From NCBI GenBank assembly GCA_019117485.1, contig DWZQ01000015.1, positions 1 to 64,000 on the forward strand: a stretch of DNA of 64,000 nt, written 5' to 3'. This document shows positions 27,766-36,638 of this stretch, piece after piece. A model generated the notes under the pieces. It did no database searches. It was not told the DNA's origin and saw nothing but the letters and a program-made list of their open reading frames with translations. Within the stretch, counting starts at the first letter, position 1; each line of letters starts with the position of its first letter. The position numbers were made by a program, and so were the translations under genes. This DNA comes from Candidatus Agathobaculum intestinipullorum. GTDB lineage: Bacteria; Bacillota; Clostridia; Oscillospirales; Butyricicoccaceae.

Positions 27766-28118
27766 CAGAACAGGCCGCCCAGACCACCGCCCATGCCGCC
27801 GGTGACCGCGCTCATCTGGCTCTGGCTCTTCTCGTTCGCGACCTTGAGCGCCTCGTTGACTGCCGCAACGACCAAATCCTGCAACATGTCGATGTCATCC
27901 GGGTCGACCACGTCGGGCTTAATCTCGATGGATTTAAGCGTCGAGGTACCGGTCACGGTCGCAGTTACCATACCGCCGCCCGCCGAGCCGGTCGTCTCCA
28001 TCTGCGCAATCTCTTCCTGCGCCTTCATCATGTTTTCCTGCATTTTCTGCGCCTGCTTCATCATTGCCTGCATGTTCATGCCGCCGCCGAAGCCGCCAAA
28101 ACCCTTACCCTTTGCCAT
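27765..28118 (-). CDS. YbaB/EbfC nucleoid-associated protein
   Basis: [59 protein letters not shown]. Confidence 0.95.
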   Translation of the reverse strand: MAKGKGFGGFGGGMNMQAMMKQAQKMQENMMKAQEEIAQMETTGSAGGGMVTATVTGTSTLKSIEIKPDVVDPDDIDMLQDLVVAAVNEALKVANEKSQSQMSAVTGGMGGGLGGLF

Positions 28119-28132
28119 TGGTTATGTCCTCC

Positions 28133-29779
28133 TCAAAGTTCTTTTACTTGGATGTCAAATGCTTTCGCCCGGCCGATCAGCTCGTCGACCGCGGCGTTTT
28201 TTTGTTCTATCGGCTCGTCGCCCGCCTCGCGTACCTTGACCTTGATCGGCGCTCCCGCGAGCGCAGCTGCCTGTTCCCTGATAACTTTCATCGTCGGTTC
28301 CGCCTTGGCCAGCATGACCGTGATGCCGTCCTCACACAGGATAACTAGTGCGCCGTCCTCCAAAACGCCCTTGCCGGACAGTTTGAGGTTGGTATATGCG
28401 CCTGTATTGATCTTACCGGATAACGCATCAAGCAGCTGCGGCCACTGCGGCCACGCGGCTATCGCCGGTTTGTCCGGCTGCTTGGGTTTGGGCGCGGCCT
28501 GCGCGGACGCCTCATCCGCCAGCCATCCGGGCGCATCACGGTCGTCCGGCGGGGGTGGCGCGTCCTCATCACCCGGCGGGGGCGGCATATCCTCTGCCTG
28601 CCGCGCCACCGTCTGCGCTGGGGCTGCCGCAACCGGCACGCCGTGTTTCAGCTTTTCCTCAAGCGCTTCGACGCGTCCGCCGAGCGAGTCGTACTGCTCC
28701 GCGCCCAGACTGCACAGCCGCACCGCACAAAGCTCTGCCTCGACGCGGCGGTTCGCTGCGCTGCGCATACGGTCGAGCGCTTCGCCAATCACCCGGCTCC
28801 ACGCGATCAACGTCGAGCTTGCCAGCCCGTCGCACAGCTTCTGCAAGCTTTTCACCGAATATGCGGGGGAAATCAAGGCCGACACATCAGTTTTACTGGT
28901 TTTGACCAGCAGCGCGTCGCGGATCAGGCCGAGCATCTGGTCGTACACCGCCGCAAGGTCGCGGCCTGCGTTGTAATAATCGTCAATCAATGCGACTGCC
29001 GCTGCAAGATCACCGGTTTTCAGGTGTTCGGCAAGGCGGATGCCGTCGTCCTGCCCGAGAACGCCAAGCGCCGCAGTCACGGCCTGCTCATCCACCGCCC
29101 CGGCAGCCGCCGCGCGGTCGAGCATAGAAAGCGCGTCGCGCATGGCGCCGTCGGCCAGACGGGCGATCAGCCGCGCCGCACCCTCGGTCAATTCGATGCC
29201 CTCGCCTGCGGCTACATCCAGCAGACGTCGGGCAATGTCCTCCGCACCGATGCGCCGGAAATCGAACCGCTGGCATCGCGACAGGATAGTCGCGGGCACC
29301 TTATGCAGCTCGGTCGTTGCCAGAATAAACAGCACATGCTCGGGCGGCTCTTCAAGTGTCTTGAGCAGCGCGTTAAATGCACCGATAGACAGCATATGCA
29401 CCTCGTCGATGATGAACACACGCTTTTTGACCTGTGCAGGCGTATAACGCGTCTCGTCGCGCAGGTCGCGGATGTTGTCCACACCGTTGTTGGATGCCGC
29501 GTCGATCTCGGTCACGTCCAGCACGGAGCCGTCCAGAATACCACGGCAGGCCGCGCACTCGTTACACGGGTCGCCGTTTACCGGATGCTCACAGTTGACC
29601 GCACGCGCCAATATCTTAGCGCAGGTGGTCTTGCCTGTGCCGCGCGTGCCGGTAAACAGATAGGCGTGGCTCAGGCGACCGGATTGCAGCTGTGCGCGCA
29701 GCGTGTCCGTGATGTGCTGCTGCCCGATCACGTCCGCAAAGGTCTGCGGCCGCCACTTGCGGTATAGTGCCTGATACAT
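28133..29779 (-). CDS. dnaX: DNA polymerase III subunit gamma/tau
   Basis: MYQALYRKWRPQTFADVIGQQHITDTL; GTRGTGKTTCAKILARAVNC. Confidence 0.97.
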   Translation of the reverse strand: MYQALYRKWRPQTFADVIGQQHITDTLRAQLQSGRLSHAYLFTGTRGTGKTTCAKILARAVNCEHPVNGDPCNECAACRGILDGSVLDVTEIDAASNNGVDNIRDLRDETRYTPAQVKKRVFIIDEVHMLSIGAFNALLKTLEEPPEHVLFILATTELHKVPATILSRCQRFDFRRIGAEDIARRLLDVAAGEGIELTEGAARLIARLADGAMRDALSMLDRAAAAGAVDEQAVTAALGVLGQDDGIRLAEHLKTGDLAAAVALIDDYYNAGRDLAAVYDQMLGLIRDALLVKTSKTDVSALISPAYSVKSLQKLCDGLASSTLIAWSRVIGEALDRMRSAANRRVEAELCAVRLCSLGAEQYDSLGGRVEALEEKLKHGVPVAAAPAQTVARQAEDMPPPPGDEDAPPPPDDRDAPGWLADEASAQAAPKPKQPDKPAIAAWPQWPQLLDALSGKINTGAYTNLKLSGKGVLEDGALVILCEDGITVMLAKAEPTMKVIREQAAALAGAPIKVKVREAGDEPIEQKNAAVDELIGRAKAFDIQVKEL

Positions 29780-29811
29780 GCGCCAACTCCTCTCCTGCCC
29801 GTGATACCACA

Positions 29812-29840
29812 AAAGAGGCGGGCGCAAGCCCGCCTCCCAG
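29812..29840 (-). terminator. Probable terminator downstream of SRP RNA / repeat copy 3
   Basis: On minus strand GAGGCGGGC ttgc GCCCGCCTC TTTTGTGG. Confidence 0.6.
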
Positions 29841-29850
29841 CGTTCTCCTG

Positions 29851-30008
29851 CGCGCTACGCGCGCCATTTGATAAAAAGTCTGGCTCCGCCGGACTTTTTA
29901 TACCAGTCGGAGCAAAAGTTTCGCTTGTCGGAACTTTTGTCCCGTTTGGATGTATCCGGGCATCGCCCGGTACATCCCACTCGCTTGAAAGCGTGGTTTC
30001 AAGCGAAA
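29851..30008 (-). repeat. Multi-hairpin intergenic repeat, copy 3
   Basis: Reverse complement: GGGATGTACCGGGC..GCCCGGATACATCC; CAAAAGTTCCGAC..GCGAAACTTTTG; GGTATAAAAAGTCCGGC.. Confidence 0.85.
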
Positions 30009-30014
30009 TCTGTT

Positions 30015-30311
30015 CAGCGCCCCACAAGACCGCACGCGAGCGATTCGAAAGCGTGCTCCCGGCTGCCTTTCTGCGGTTTGGGCTCAAGATCGGCAGATCT
30101 GCGGCACACGATGGTTTCCGCTTAATGCTGCTCGGTTCCCCGCCTGACATGGTTCACAGTCCTCCGTTGCGCAGTACCGGTCTCTCATCACCCTGTTGGC
30201 AGCTGCCTCGCCACGCGCACGTCCCTCTTCGCCCGCATCATCCCCGCTGTAGCGGATTGCGGGTACAGGACACCGCTAACGCCCCGATGTGTGCGGCCTT
30301 GTGCGGCGCTG
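30015..30311 (-). ncRNA. ffs: Signal recognition particle RNA, large Firmicutes type with Alu domain
   Basis: Minus strand contains GGTGTCCTGTACCCGCAATCCGCTACAGCGGGG (Alu side), TGTGAACCATGTCAGGCGGGGAACCGAGCAGCATTAAGCGGAAACC..GTGTGCCG (S-domain helix 8), and complementary ends CAGCGCCGCACAAGGCCGCAC / GTGCGGTCTTGTGGGGCGCTG; located upstream of dnaX. Confidence 0.95.
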
Positions 30312-30351
30312 AACAGATATTCGGTTGTTAGTTTATGCGTTTTGTCGGTCG

Positions 30352-32916
30352 TTATGCTTCGGGGTCATCCGGCGAAGGTGTGACAGGCTCCTCACCGCCA
30401 CCAGTTTCGCCGCCGGTGCCACCACCGGTTTCGCCACCAGTGCCACCGCCGGTTTCGCCACCAGTGCCACCGCCGGTTTCACCACCGGTACCGCCACCAG
30501 TTTCGCCGCCGGTGCCGCCGCCGGTTTCACCACCTGTGCCGCCGCCGGTTTCGCCACCAGTACCACCGCCGGTTTCACCGCCAGTTTCGCCACCTGTGCC
30601 GCCGCCGGTTTCACCGCCGGTGCTACCACCTTCCGGATCACTCGGTGTCACAGCTTCCCCTGTCTCGGGATCAATGGAGGGGTCGTTAGGATCAGCCGGT
30701 TTCTCTTCCTCCGGCTTCTTTTCTTCTTCCTTCTCCTCCTCTTCCTCTTCCTTCCAATCAGTTACGCCGACCTTCGCGAAGTTGTAGCTGGTGGTAATGC
30801 CCTGATGGCTACAAGTCTCCGTCGGCACCTCATCGTTCCAGAAGCGGCCGGATGCTGCGCGGCCTGCCGCGCGGCAAGCGCCGGACGCCAGCAAACCAGT
30901 ATCCATACAGTAGGTCACGGTTGTGAAGTCCTGCGGGTGCGAGTCAAACACAAGACCGGAGTCGCCCGCGTGTACTTTTTGCATCACCTTGAGCCAGATT
31001 GCCGCTGCATTGCGGCCATACAAGCCATTCAGCGTGTAGTTGTGTTCATAACCGACCCATACCGCACCGGAATACTGCGGCGTTACACCGCAGAACCAGA
31101 TATCGGTATTCGAGGTCGTCGTACCGGTCTTACCAGCGGTCTGCACGCCCGAGATCTGCGTGCCGGACGCAGTACCGTACGCGGTAACGTTCTGCATGCA
31201 CTCGAGCATATAGTACGCCGTGCGCACATTTTCAAAGCCCAAATCGGTGCTGGGGGTGTTTTCAATGACGATATTGCCTTCGGAGTCGAGCACCTTGGTA
31301 TAGGTGCGCGTGCCGCCGAAAACGCCTTCATTGATGAAGGAGGAGAATCCCCCCGCCATTTCGCGCACGGTCACGCCATCAGTCAGCGCGCCGAGTGCCA
31401 GCGGCGAGTAGTCGATATCGCTCTTAACGGTGCCGTCTTCGTAGGTGCGGCTGCCAACCAGCTGGATGCCCAACCGCTGGGTCATGAAATCGTAGGACGC
31501 TTGCGGCGTCAGCATGTCCATAACCTGCACGGCAACGGTGTTAACCGAACTGGTGATACCGCTCTTGATCGACAATGCGCTGCCGGTCGGCATTTTGCCG
31601 TCGTTCATCGGCCACGGCTTTCCGTCGTCTCCGATATAGAGCGGCTTGTCATATACCGTGGTCGAGGGGGTAATGATACCCTTATCCATCGCCGGGCCGT
31701 ATGTCGACAAGGGTTTGATCGACGAACCGGGCTGTCTGCGCGCATCGGTCGCAAACGAGAAGCCGAGTTTATCGTTCTTTTCACCGCGGCCGCCTGCAAT
31801 ACCCTTGATATTACCCTGTTTATCGGTAATGACCATCGCGCTTTGTGGGCGCTCGCCGTATTTTTCGGTGTTCGGGAAGTTGGAATCGTCCGCCCAGACC
31901 TCGTCCAGCGCCTTCTGCACGTCGAGGTCGATCGTTGCATAGATCTTCAGGCCGCCCGAGTTGACCATATTTCTGGCCACCGTTTCGGAATAGCCCTTCT
32001 GCTCCATCAGATCGTTGACGAGATCCTTAACGACCGCATCGGTAAAGTAGGTGTAAGGCTCGCCCACTTCTTCCACATAATCCTCATAGGGACGGTAAAC
32101 CAGTTCCTCTGCCAGTGCAGCATCATGGTCAGCCTGCGAAATCATGCCCAGTTCGAGCATTTTATCCAGGATGTCGCCCTGACGCTCCTTGACCTTATCG
32201 GGATGGTTGTATACGTCATAAATCGACGGGTTGTTGGTCAGGCCCGCGAGAACCGCACATTCGGCCAGCGTCAGCTCGGATACGTCCTTATTGAAATAAC
32301 GGTCGGCCGCGGTCTGCACGCCATAGCAGCGGTAGCCGAGGTAGATCGTATTAAGGTACATGGTCAGGATGCGGTCTTTGTCGTTGATCTCATTCTCCAG
32401 CGCAATCGCGCGGAAAATTTCATTGATCTTACGCTTGACCGAGTAATCCTTCTCGTCGGTCGCATTTTTGATCAGCTGCTGCGTGATCGTCGAGCCACCG
32501 TACTGGTCGCCGCCGACCAGCCAGCCCTTGACCGCGCCCAGCGTGCGCTTCCAGTCCACGCCGCTGTGCTTATAAAAGCGTTCGTCCTCGATGGCGACGG
32601 CAGCATCCTTCAGATACTGCGGGATTTTTTCACTGTCGACCCACTCGCGGCTTTCCAAACCGCTGAGCGTGGCATACAGCGTTTCTGTGCCCGTTTCGTC
32701 GTCGACTGCATAAATGAACGAGTTCAGATTCAGGCCGAGGTTCGTGCTTAATTCGACCGCCGTCTCCTGCGCGGACGGGTTGATGTACGAATGGATATAA
32801 TATGCAAATGCCATGCCGCAGAAGCAGGCGCACAGCACACCGATGAGCAGCAGCGTCAAAATCACACGGGAGATTACACGCAAGACGCCGTGCCCTCTTT
32901 TTTTGCCATTTGCCAA
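30352..32916 (-). CDS. Class A penicillin-binding protein (PBP1A) with C-terminal GGETGGGT repeat tail; TTG start proposed
   Basis: EDERFYKHSGVDWKRTLGA, GGSTITQQLIKN, RRQPGSSIKPLSTY, GKTGTTTSNTD; SD AAGGAGGAG before TTG (track ORF begins with GTG at 32997). Confidence 0.93.
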   Translation of the reverse strand: MANGKKRGHGVLRVISRVILTLLLIGVLCACFCGMAFAYYIHSYINPSAQETAVELSTNLGLNLNSFIYAVDDETGTETLYATLSGLESREWVDSEKIPQYLKDAAVAIEDERFYKHSGVDWKRTLGAVKGWLVGGDQYGGSTITQQLIKNATDEKDYSVKRKINEIFRAIALENEINDKDRILTMYLNTIYLGYRCYGVQTAADRYFNKDVSELTLAECAVLAGLTNNPSIYDVYNHPDKVKERQGDILDKMLELGMISQADHDAALAEELVYRPYEDYVEEVGEPYTYFTDAVVKDLVNDLMEQKGYSETVARNMVNSGGLKIYATIDLDVQKALDEVWADDSNFPNTEKYGERPQSAMVITDKQGNIKGIAGGRGEKNDKLGFSFATDARRQPGSSIKPLSTYGPAMDKGIITPSTTVYDKPLYIGDDGKPWPMNDGKMPTGSALSIKSGITSSVNTVAVQVMDMLTPQASYDFMTQRLGIQLVGSRTYEDGTVKSDIDYSPLALGALTDGVTVREMAGGFSSFINEGVFGGTRTYTKVLDSEGNIVIENTPSTDLGFENVRTAYYMLECMQNVTAYGTASGTQISGVQTAGKTGTTTSNTDIWFCGVTPQYSGAVWVGYEHNYTLNGLYGRNAAAIWLKVMQKVHAGDSGLVFDSHPQDFTTVTYCMDTGLLASGACRAAGRAASGRFWNDEVPTETCSHQGITTSYNFAKVGVTDWKEEEEEEKEEEKKPEEEKPADPNDPSIDPETGEAVTPSDPEGGSTGGETGGGTGGETGGETGGGTGGETGGGTGGETGGGTGGETGGGTGGETGGGTGGETGGGTGGETGGGTGGETGGGEEPVTPSPDDPEA
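30390..30630 (-). repeat. In-frame tandem repeat encoding (GGTGGETG)n tail of the PBP
   Basis: ~24 bp unit accaccggtttcgccaccagtgcc repeated about ten times with synonymous variation. Confidence 0.9.
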
Positions 32917-33126
32917 TTCGGTCTCCTCCTTGCCCGCTCTCGTTTTTCCGTCCATACTGGTTCGGACGCGGGCAGCATCCGTTTTGTTCCCCGGCACGGG
33001 GATTTTTTGCGGTTTACACCGCTATGCGGGAACCATCCCCCAGGCTACCGATTCCGGGTGGGACAGTTGTTCCGAGTTATTATACCACACAAAACCGCAC
33101 ATTAAAAGCCCGTTTCATAGGGATGG

Positions 33127-33158
33127 GCAGTTTTATGCCGTAGCCGCCGCGGCTATTA
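33127..33158 (-). promoter_or_regulatory. Candidate distal promoter for the PBP gene (second -10-like copy near 33076-33082)
   Basis: Minus strand TTGGAA-17-TATAAT; a second TGTGGTATAATAA lies ~75 bp downstream. Confidence 0.55.
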
Positions 33159-33269
33159 TACCACAGAATGCCGCAGATTCCAAACAAATTTTGCACCGCC
33201 CTACGAATAATTTGCATTTTCGTGGGAATACTCAAGGAAAACCCAACAAAACGGTAAGGGGGATTTCCC

Positions 33270-33602
33270 ATGATGCAGGGCTTTTACATGCTCGCGCTGC
33301 AACGTGCCCGACGGCAGCGCCGCATCGCGCTGACGGCCTGTGCGGCGGCGCTCATCAGCGCTTTTTTGGCCGCGCGCGTCTGGTTTGCGGCGCCCGCCAT
33401 GCCCGCTGCGGCCTCGGCCGAGCCATATGTCGCGCTGAGCGAAAACGGGCAGTTGGTCGTCTTGCGTGGCGGCGAAATCGTGCTGCGCACCGCGATCGAC
33501 ACCCGCACGCTGCCGCAGGCCGACCGCGAAGTGCTCGACGAAGGGATCGTGCTCGACGACGAGGTTGCGCTGGCGCGGCTGCTGGAGGACTACGGCTCGT
33601 AA
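33270..33602 (+). CDS. Hypothetical protein with one TM segment (BofC C-terminal-like)
   Basis: EPYVALSENGQLVVLRGGEIVLRTAIDTRTLPQADREVLDEGIVLDDEVALARLLEDYGS. Confidence 0.65.
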   Translation: MMQGFYMLALQRARRQRRIALTACAAALISAFLAARVWFAAPAMPAAASAEPYVALSENGQLVVLRGGEIVLRTAIDTRTLPQADREVLDEGIVLDDEVALARLLEDYGS

Positions 33603-33675
33603 CCGCGCAGCCGTCTTTTTTGCGGCATAACCCTCCCCCGCGCTGCATACCGTAGTGCCAGAGGGGGCGTTACTT

Positions 33676-34515
33676 ATGTTCATCACCATCACCCGTGACA
33701 CGCTGTACCGCATTGGCGCGGCGGCGGGCGTATGCGCGCTGCTGGTCGCGCTGTTCTTCCTCGTCCCGCACGAGGATGGCAGCGCGGCGCAAGCCGCGGC
33801 CGAGGCGGAAAGCGCCGTGCCTGCGTCCATCAGCGACTGGGGCCTGTCCTTTCAAACCGAGGGGCAACCGCCCGTTGGCAACGTACCGGCCGACACGCTG
33901 CTGCAATGGGACGCCTACTATGTCGGCGACACCAGCAAAAACACCATTTACCTGACCTTTGACGCAGGCTACGAAAACGGCAACACGGGCGCAATCCTTG
34001 ACGCACTGAAAAAGCACAACGCGCCCGCCTGCTTCTTTGTTGTGGGCAACTTCATCGACTCCGCACCCGATCTGGTGCAGCGCATGGTTGATGAGGGGCA
34101 CATCGTCGGCAACCATACGCTGCACCATCCGGATATGTCGGCCATCGCGGACAAGGAGGCATTCGCTGCCGAACTGAACGGACTGGAAGAGAAATTCACC
34201 GCACTGACCGGCCAGCCGATGCAGAAATTCTACCGCCCACCGCAGGGCAAATTCAGCGAGGAAAACCTAAAACAGGCGCAGGGGCTGGGTTATACAACGG
34301 TATTCTGGTCGCTGGCATATGTGGATTGGTACACCGACAACCAGCCGACCGACGAACAGGCGTTTTCCAAGCTGATGCCGCGCATCCATAGCGGCGCAAT
34401 CGTGCTGCTGCACTCAACCAGCGAAACCAACGCGCGTATCCTCGACGAGCTGCTCACCCGCTGGGAAAACGAGGGCTATGTGTTCGGCAGTCTGGCCGAC
34501 CTGACGGCAGGCTAA
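33676..34515 (+). CDS. Polysaccharide deacetylase family protein (PdaA-like)
   Basis: IYLTFDAGYENGNTGAILDALKKHNAPACFFVVGNFI; HTLHHPDMS; YRPPQGKFSE. Confidence 0.93.
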   Translation: MFITITRDTLYRIGAAAGVCALLVALFFLVPHEDGSAAQAAAEAESAVPASISDWGLSFQTEGQPPVGNVPADTLLQWDAYYVGDTSKNTIYLTFDAGYENGNTGAILDALKKHNAPACFFVVGNFIDSAPDLVQRMVDEGHIVGNHTLHHPDMSAIADKEAFAAELNGLEEKFTALTGQPMQKFYRPPQGKFSEENLKQAQGLGYTTVFWSLAYVDWYTDNQPTDEQAFSKLMPRIHSGAIVLLHSTSETNARILDELLTRWENEGYVFGSLADLTAG

Positions 34516-34739
34516 TCAGCGCAAGCGGCTTCCTCTGCGTCCTGCATTGCCTGCTCAAGCGCACCGCGGACATCCGCAAGGCTCATGCGGATGCCCGCGG
34601 TTTCGATGCGCTCGGAAAGCCCTGCCACCGCGCCGAACAGTCGCAGATAGGCAGCTTTATAGTGCAATTCAGACGGATTACCCATGTTACTTTCGGTTAT
34701 CAGATTCACACTCATCACCTCGCCCTTATTATGTGCCAT
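34512..34739 (-). CDS. Hypothetical small protein (start may be the internal MSVNLITESN)
   Basis: ORF divergent from XRE regulator; plausible coding composition. Confidence 0.55.
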   Translation of the reverse strand: MAHNKGEVMSVNLITESNMGNPSELHYKAAYLRLFGAVAGLSERIETAGIRMSLADVRGALEQAMQDAEEAACAD

Positions 34740-34801
34740 TTTGACGCAAAAGGCAAGTATCTCTTATCCAACCGATATACTTAATTTCATGAGGTGGTGG
34801 A

Positions 34802-35017
34802 ATGAAGCTGCGTATCAAAGACCTAAGGGAAGACCGCGATTTCAGTCAGGAAACTGTCGCACAAGCACTTCACATCCCCCGCGCAACCTATTGCAATTAC
34901 GAAACCGGCCGCCGCAACATCCCCAATGACCTGTTATGTGCCTTGGCCGACTTTTATAATGTCAGTTTGGACTACCTGCTTGGCCGTTCGGATGATGCTT
35001 CTCCCTTCCGCAAATAA
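34802..35017 (+). CDS. XRE/Cro-type helix-turn-helix regulator
   Basis: IKDLREDRDFSQETVAQALHIPRATYCNYETGRRNIPNDLLCALADFYNVSLDYLLGR. Confidence 0.93.
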   Translation: MKLRIKDLREDRDFSQETVAQALHIPRATYCNYETGRRNIPNDLLCALADFYNVSLDYLLGRSDDASPFRK

Positions 35018-35126
35018 CCGCACCGACAGGTGCGGTTGTTTTTTGCCCCGGCTACACGCTGCTTGTGTTTTCGCGCCCGCCTGTGCTATACTGATAACAG
35101 GGCAAGACAAGAAAGGAAGGAATCCT

Positions 35127-36248
35127 ATGGAAAAAGCCAAGGTCTATTTTGCGGATTTCCGCACGACACTAACCGAAAATTTGCAGCAAAAGCTGACCCG
35201 CCTGATGAAAACTGCGGGCATGGACAGCATCGACTTTGACAAGAAGTTTACCGCTATCAAAATCCACTTCGGCGAGCCGGGTAACCTCGCGTTCCTGCGT
35301 CCGAACTGGGCAAAAACCGTTGCGGACTTTGTTAAGGAGCGCGGCGGCAAGCCGTTCCTGACCGACTGCAACACACTGTACGTCGGCGGACGCAAAAATG
35401 CGATCGACCATCTCGACTCGGCCTACCTCAACGGCTTTTCGCCGTTCTCCACCGGCTGCCACGTCATCATCGCGGACGGCCTGAAGGGCACGGACGAAGC
35501 CTATGTGCCGGTCGAGGGCGGCGAGTATATCAAGGAAGCCAAGATCGGACAGGCCATTATGGATGCCGATGTCTTTATCTCGCTGACCCACTTTAAAGGG
35601 CACGAAGCCAGCGGCTTTGGCGGCTGTCTGAAAAATATCGGTATGGGCTGCGGCTCACGCGCGGGCAAGATGGAGCAGCACAACGCGGGCAAGCCGTATG
35701 TACGGCAGAAGCACTGCATCGGTTGCGGCATGTGCACGCGCATCTGCGCCCACAGCGCCATCACCATTACGGACAAAAAGGCTTCCATCGACCATGATAA
35801 GTGCGTCGGCTGCGGCCGCTGCATCGGCGTTTGCCCGATGGATGCCATCAGCTGCGGCTACGACGAGTCCAACATCGTTTTGAACCGCAAAATCGCAGAG
35901 TACACCAAGGCGGTTGTCGACGGCCGCCCGTGCTTCCATATTTCGCTCGTTATCGACGTGTCGCCCAACTGCGACTGCCATGCCGAGAACGATGTCGCCA
36001 TCGTGCCGAACATCGGCATGTTCGCGTCGTTTGACCCGGTCGCGCTCGATCAGGCATGCGCAGACGCGGTCAACGCCGCACCGGTCAACCCGGCCAGCCT
36101 GCTGTGCGACGAGACTGAGCACCACCACATCGACGACCCGGAAGATCACTTCCACGCCGTCCACCCGGACACCAACTGGCAGTCCGCGCTCGAGCACGCG
36201 GAAAAGCTGGGACTGGGCACCCGTGAATACGAACTGGTGAAGATCTGA
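35127..36248 (+). CDS. DUF362 domain-containing 4Fe-4S protein
   Basis: KIHFGEPGNLAFLRPN; CIGCGMCTRICAHSAI and CVGCGRCIGVCPMDAI. Confidence 0.93.
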   Translation: MEKAKVYFADFRTTLTENLQQKLTRLMKTAGMDSIDFDKKFTAIKIHFGEPGNLAFLRPNWAKTVADFVKERGGKPFLTDCNTLYVGGRKNAIDHLDSAYLNGFSPFSTGCHVIIADGLKGTDEAYVPVEGGEYIKEAKIGQAIMDADVFISLTHFKGHEASGFGGCLKNIGMGCGSRAGKMEQHNAGKPYVRQKHCIGCGMCTRICAHSAITITDKKASIDHDKCVGCGRCIGVCPMDAISCGYDESNIVLNRKIAEYTKAVVDGRPCFHISLVIDVSPNCDCHAENDVAIVPNIGMFASFDPVALDQACADAVNAAPVNPASLLCDETEHHHIDDPEDHFHAVHPDTNWQSALEHAEKLGLGTREYELVKI

Positions 36249-36257
36249 CAGCACATA

Positions 36258-36296
36258 TAACAAAAAGCGAGGCAAATGCCTCGCTTTTTGTTTTGC
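36258..36296. terminator. Intrinsic terminator
   Basis: caaaaagcgaggcaaatgcctcgctttttgtttt. Confidence 0.9.
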
Positions 36297-36299
36297 ACG

Positions 36300-36638
36300 T
36301 TATATCCGGTTCATTACCGCAGGCAGCACCAGCTTGCAGCCGACCATCAAAAACAGTACACCAGCCAGAACCCCTTTCGCCTTCCCGTCCCCCAGCTGTT
36401 CGCCAAGTCGGGCAAAGCTCCGCTGCATTCTCTCCTCTTTCTCTTCCAAACGGCCGAGCAGCAAACGCGCCAATAACTCGAGCACGCGGATGGTTTGCCA
36501 AAATGTCCACGCAAGCAGCAGCACAAAGCCGAAAAGCGACCGTTCCTGCGGAAAGGCAAACAGCACAAGACAGAATATCCAGCCCGCAATTGTTGCAAAG
36601 CAGTGCAAAATTACGCCGAACCGAACGAGATCCCTCAC
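36300..36638 (-). CDS. Hypothetical membrane protein, translationally coupled to aroF (GTG start overlapping its TGA)
   Basis: VRDLVRFGVILHCFATIAGWIFCLVLFAF...; GTGA overlap at 36635-36638. Confidence 0.65.
   Translation of the reverse strand: MRDLVRFGVILHCFATIAGWIFCLVLFAFPQERSLFGFVLLLAWTFWQTIRVLELLARLLLGRLEEKEERMQRSFARLGEQLGDGKAKGVLAGVLFLMVGCKLVLPAVMNRI

Noticed and set aside
30390-30630. Regular repeats that could be mistaken for a CRISPR array
   Set aside because: Unit ~24 bp with no unique spacers, in frame inside the PBP coding sequence; encodes GGTGGETG.
30325-32751. 808 aa plus-strand ORF
   Set aside because: Antisense shadow of the PBP1A gene; its N-terminal FATSATAGF repeats are just the complement of the GGETGG tail.
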